The position numbers and the translations under genes are program-made. Of a stretch of DNA of 64,000 nt, positions 61,031-64,000 are shown in pieces. The notes under the pieces are model-generated. The model searched no databases and was not told where the DNA came from. It saw only the letters and a list, made by a program, of their open reading frames with translations. Numbering within the stretch: position 1 is the first letter of the stretch; each line of letters opens with the position of its first letter. The stretch comes from Bradyrhizobium agreste (GTDB lineage Bacteria; Pseudomonadota; Alphaproteobacteria; Rhizobiales; Xanthobacteraceae). The stretch lies in assembly GCF_016031625.1 (NCBI RefSeq), contig NZ_JACCHP010000021.1, positions 62,001 to 126,000 of the forward strand, given 5' to 3'.

Positions 61031-61107
61031 GCACCCGTAGCTCAGCTGGATAGAGCGTTGCCCTCCGAAGGCAAAGGTCACACGTTCGAATCGTGTCGGG
61101 TGCGCCA
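61031..61107 (+). tRNA. tRNA-Arg (anticodon CCG)
   Basis: Complete 77-nt tRNA with genome-encoded CCA. Acceptor GCACCCG pairs with CGGGTGC, D-arm contains TAGCTCAGCTGGATAGAGC, anticodon stem TTGCC/GGCAA closes the loop CTCCGAA giving anticodon CCG, and the T-loop is TTCGAAT. Reads CGG, a common arginine codon in this GC-rich genome. Confidence 0.95.
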
Positions 61108-61451
61108 GTCGTTGACTAGATCGCTAGAAATTCCTGTTTCTCGCCAACCCTCGGCTCGGCAGCGAACCTAGACCGAGAGCTTGCGGTCGCGCAGCTGTAT
61201 TTCAGAGGTCTTTCCAAAGTTCGTTCGTCAATGCGGAAGCGACGCGCCGAGCACCATGTTAAGGTCCTGCGCCTTTTCGCAGCAGCATCGGATGGATTGC
61301 CGTTTCTGACGGAGACGGCTTGACTGGGGCGAGGCCGATTGGGGGAGAACTCAGCCCGTTCTGCGGTTGAAGAATTCATGCGGGCTCGCTAAAGGCGAGC
61401 GGGTGCGCGCGAATCCGCAGTCCGACGAACCGCCGCCAATGGATTCAGCAC
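61108..61451. other. 344-bp intergenic region after tRNA-Arg
   Basis: No gene or dispersed repeat recognised. A 6-bp-stem hairpin, GCTCGC-TAAAG-GCGAGC, is at 61384-61400, and the following nine bases CGGGTGCGC (61400-61408) match the 3' end of the tRNA (61097-61105), too short to count as an attachment site. The base composition becomes less GC-rich here and stays so through the acyltransferase gene. Confidence 0.4.
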
Positions 61452-63449
61452 TTGATTACAAAGCTATCCCATCGACGCGACATTGACGGGCTCCGAGCGA
61501 TCGCCGTCTTCAGCGTATTCTTCTATCACTTGGACGTTCCGCCGTTCAGCGGTGGCTTTGTCGGGGTCGACCTGTTTTTCGTCGTGTCCGGCTATCTGAT
61601 CTCTCGGATCATTCTCAGCGAGGCTGATCGCGGAGAATTTTCAATCCAGCGATTTTACGAGCGCCGCATCCGACGCCTCTTTCCCGCAGCGATCGTCACC
61701 ATTGTCGGCATTTTGGCCGTCGGTGGCCTCTGGTTCTCTCCAGAGCTTTTCAAGGGCCTGGCTCAAGACGTCGTGGCAACGCTCGGATCGGTCTCGAATT
61801 TCTACTTCTGGCGCGGCAGCCACGCTTATTTTGCCAACTCGGCCGATCCCAGCCCCGTGCTTCACTTCTGGTCGCTGGCCGTCGAGGAGCAATTCTATCT
61901 GTTTTGGCCCGTGTTCATTCTGCTGGGACGCAGATTGCTCGGCCGCGCACTGCCTTTGCTCATTCTTGGCAGCGCAATTCTTTCGCTTGGCGTCGCGCAA
62001 GCGACACTCGCAACCGACAGCTCGGGTGCTTTCTACCTGCCGACCTGCCGCGCCTTCGAATTTGCGATCGGATCGCTGGTCATCTTTGCGGAGCAGAGGC
62101 TGACCTTCCCGGCCGGAGCGCGCTCGCTGTTGGCTGCCGCCGGATTCACTTTGATCGCTTACGCGGTTGTCAGCTTCGACAATGCGACTTCGTTCCCTGG
62201 TGCGACAGCCCTCATCCCATGCCTGGGTGCAGCCTGCGTGATCTTGGCGGGCGAGCGTCACGTCCTTTCGCCTGTCCTGACCAATCCGCTGACTGCGGGG
62301 ATCGGGCTGGTGTCCTACTCGCTCTACCTCGTGCACTGGCCCCTGATCGTCTACGCAAACTATATCATGGGCGATGACGCCAAGTCGGTTGTGGTGAAAG
62401 TGCTGATCATCGCCCTTGCGATAATGCTGGCTGCGCTGATGTATCGGCTGATCGAAAAGCCGTATCGCGAGCGTCGCTCGTCACTGCTGCGAGTCGCCGG
62501 CCCCGCCGCCGCGACGATCGTCTCGCTCGCGATTGTTGCATTTGTGGCCAACCGCCAAGATGGCTGGCCATGGCGGCTCCCGGCACAGGCCCGCGAGGTC
62601 GCCGATCTGCAGCGATTCGGCTTCTGGCCGTGCGCCAAGAGCGCACAATCCAAATGTGCCTTCGGGTCGTTGAGCGACCGCGTTGGCGTGCAAGTGCTTG
62701 GCGACTCCTTCGCCGAGCATTATGTCGCAGCGCTGGACCCGGCGGCAAAGCGCGCCGCCGTCCGGGGAGAGGCCTATACGGCCGAAGGTTGTCCGTTGCT
62801 CGTCGGCCTCGTGCGAATCGCTTTCGACGGCTCGCAGGATTGCAAACGCCAGCGCGATACCTATCTCGCCGCGATCAGGCAGAACCAGGCCGCAATCGTG
62901 CTCAGTCAATCCTGGATGACTTACGGCAATGCGATCCGCAACGAGCTCGCGCCGGAGGTCAATGCATCGGCCCTGCAGGTCTGGCGGGCTGGCATCGAGA
63001 ACACGATCCATGAGCTGGGCGGCAGCGGACGGCGCTTCCTGATCATAGCACCCGGAGTCGAGCCGGGCTGCCGCAGCGCGATGTCCCGCTTCGCACCGGG
63101 ACCCCTCTGGCACGCAGCAAGCAAGGCCTGTCCTGCTGTGCCCCTCGACCGCGTGCAGGCCGACAATCGCGAGTTCTATGCGATGCTCGAGGAGATCCGG
63201 AGCCGTTATCCGGACCAGGTCTTTCTGCTCTATCCAGAACGCTATCTGTGCGGAGAAGCCGAGTGTCCGACCGCGATGGACGGTCTCTGGCTCTATTGGG
63301 ACGTCAATCACCTCACAGTCGCGGGTGCGCAACGAGTTGGCGACGGAGCCTCAAACCAGCTCCTTGAGTTCATCCGTGGCAAGGGAGAGCCTCCACCCCT
63401 CCATAGGGATCGCGGCCGAGACGAAACCATCCCGACTGAACGGAACTGA
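61452..63449 (+). CDS. OafA/PatA-like O-acyltransferase with SGNH domain
   Basis: Polytopic membrane acyltransferase, 665 aa, that would transfer acetyl or similar groups to a periplasmic polysaccharide, LPS O-antigen or peptidoglycan. The N-terminal AT3 domain begins 'RDIDGLRAIAVFSVFFYHLD' with the conserved histidine and has about ten helices (to about residue 370); the C-terminal periplasmic SGNH domain has 'VQVLGDSFAEHY' (block I) and 'WDVNHLTVAGAQ' (block V, D-x-x-H). Seven or more cysteines in the last 250 residues suggest disulfides. TTG start at 61452; no good ATG in frame nearby. Noticeably lower GC and different codon use than its neighbours hint at horizontal transfer. Confidence 0.88.
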   Translation: MITKLSHRRDIDGLRAIAVFSVFFYHLDVPPFSGGFVGVDLFFVVSGYLISRIILSEADRGEFSIQRFYERRIRRLFPAAIVTIVGILAVGGLWFSPELFKGLAQDVVATLGSVSNFYFWRGSHAYFANSADPSPVLHFWSLAVEEQFYLFWPVFILLGRRLLGRALPLLILGSAILSLGVAQATLATDSSGAFYLPTCRAFEFAIGSLVIFAEQRLTFPAGARSLLAAAGFTLIAYAVVSFDNATSFPGATALIPCLGAACVILAGERHVLSPVLTNPLTAGIGLVSYSLYLVHWPLIVYANYIMGDDAKSVVVKVLIIALAIMLAALMYRLIEKPYRERRSSLLRVAGPAAATIVSLAIVAFVANRQDGWPWRLPAQAREVADLQRFGFWPCAKSAQSKCAFGSLSDRVGVQVLGDSFAEHYVAALDPAAKRAAVRGEAYTAEGCPLLVGLVRIAFDGSQDCKRQRDTYLAAIRQNQAAIVLSQSWMTYGNAIRNELAPEVNASALQVWRAGIENTIHELGGSGRRFLIIAPGVEPGCRSAMSRFAPGPLWHAASKACPAVPLDRVQADNREFYAMLEEIRSRYPDQVFLLYPERYLCGEAECPTAMDGLWLYWDVNHLTVAGAQRVGDGASNQLLEFIRGKGEPPPLHRDRGRDETIPTERN

Positions 63450-63569
63450 CGAGCGCCTCTCGTCACAAGCCTGAGAGCCTGCCGCGATTGTGCAGCTCAA
63501 TTCAGCCGCCAGATCGACGGAAGCATCTGGCACCTCGCGCTTCTTCTCGCGCAATTGTATCATCTCGCC

Positions 63570-64000
63570 ATGAGCGAATCCGACACGATGCCTGGCGCAG
63601 CCGCGGCCGTGCGCAAGATCATCCACATCGACATGGATGCGTTCTATGCGTCGGTGGAGCAGCGCGACAATCCGGAGCTGCGCGGCAAGCCGGTCGCGGT
63701 CGGCGGCTCCGCGGAACGCGGCGTCGTTGCGGCTGCGAGCTACGAGGCGCGCAGGTTCGGCGTGCGCTCGGCCATGCCGTCGGTGACGGCGAAGCGGCAA
63801 TGTCCCGACCTGATCTTTGTCAGGCCGCGCTTCGAGGTCTACAAGGCGATCTCCAGGCAAATCCGCGACATCTTTGCCGAGCACACGCCCGTCATCGAGC
63901 CGCTGTCGCTGGACGAGGCCTATCTCGACGTCACGGAGAACCTGCAAGGCATCCCGCTGGCGCGGGACATCGCGCTGAAGATCCGCGCGAAGATCAAGGC
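63570..64000 (+). CDS. dinB: DNA polymerase IV, N-terminal part (cut by window edge)
   Basis: Y-family translesion polymerase; 143 complete codons are present before the window ends. Palm motifs are 'IIHIDMDAFYASVEQRDNPE' (metal-binding Asp) and 'IEPLSLDEAYLDVTE' (catalytic Asp-Glu), with 'ASYEARRFGVRSAMPS' of the fingers. ATG 63570 is preceded by a 120-bp gap with no repeat. The frame runs open to the edge with no stop. Confidence 0.93.
   Translation, partial: MSESDTMPGAAAAVRKIIHIDMDAFYASVEQRDNPELRGKPVAVGGSAERGVVAAASYEARRFGVRSAMPSVTAKRQCPDLIFVRPRFEVYKAISRQIRDIFAEHTPVIEPLSLDEAYLDVTENLQGIPLARDIALKIRAKIK

Noticed and set aside
61097..61408. CGGGTGCGC repeated at the tRNA-Arg 3' end and 300 bp downstream, as an attachment-site pair
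   Set aside because: Only nine bases match, there is no integrase gene, and GC-rich words of this length recur by chance.

Overview
The window is a GC-rich (roughly two thirds G+C by eye), gene-dense chromosomal segment of an alphaproteobacterium, most likely Bradyrhizobium or a close Nitrobacteraceae relative. The reasons are a RegS/RegR-type redox two-component pair, a PHB depolymerase with a cysteine nucleophile, an HWE-family histidine kinase, an MmcB-type repair protein, several HAAT (branched-chain amino acid type) transporter parts, and many dispersed palindromic intergenic repeats ending in CGTCATTCCGGGG, CTCGTGTCCCGG or CGTCATTGCGAG, a style I associate with Bradyrhizobium. There is no prophage, complete insertion sequence, CRISPR array or toxin-antitoxin locus.

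Layout. 0-5 kb: a DMT exporter behind a Fur/Zur-type regulator, facing a marR-emrA-emrB drug-efflux operon with a dyad in the divergent promoter. 5-8 kb: a frameshifted aminoglycoside-phosphotransferase-fold gene and a chemoreceptor. 8-11.7 kb: an aromatic catabolism block (pcaF, a hydroxyquinol-type intradiol dioxygenase, pcaH, pcaG). 12-22 kb: mutS, a membrane protein, an OsmC protein, glnD, ogt, an orphan HAAT binding protein and a DUF1330 protein. 22-31 kb: penicillin-binding protein 1A, a YgjP-type metallohydrolase, intracellular PHB depolymerase, an ABC-2 exporter pair, and regS/regR. 31-37 kb: mmcB, two GH13 glucosidase-type enzymes converging on a repeat, a metallo-beta-lactamase-fold hydrolase, and an HxlR regulator divergent from a small ABM-like protein. 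37-44 kb: a PHB-depolymerase-family esterase, a luciferase-like monooxygenase, a P450, a short-chain dehydrogenase and an HWE kinase.

44-61 kb is the most integrated part. A GGDEF-EAL protein is followed by a PAS-AAA+-Fis sigma-54 activator. The next gene, an MHS-family transporter, has a near-perfect -24/-12 promoter with dyads about 90 bp upstream. It is followed by a fused CoA-transferase with a SpoIIAA-like tail, then a complete HAAT transporter (binding protein, livG, livF, livH, livM; the last four joined by start/stop overlaps). This reads as a sigma-54-switched uptake and CoA-activation module for an unidentified carboxylic acid. Two more c-di-GMP genes (Cache-PAS-PAS-GGDEF-EAL and PAS-GGDEF) overlap by one base. 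tRNA-Arg(CCG), an OafA/PatA-like acyltransferase of visibly lower GC, and the start of dinB, cut by the window edge, close the window.

A recurrent theme is the density of repeats: at least 17 intergenic elements in about eight families. Most sit between converging genes, where they could act as bidirectional terminators, but two lie inside transport gene clusters. A perfect TGCGCAATTGCGCA palindrome is nested at five places in them. No single obvious new system is present; the best leads are the sigma-54 module, the nested palindrome, and a 26-bp dyad in a long divergent promoter at 38.9 kb.
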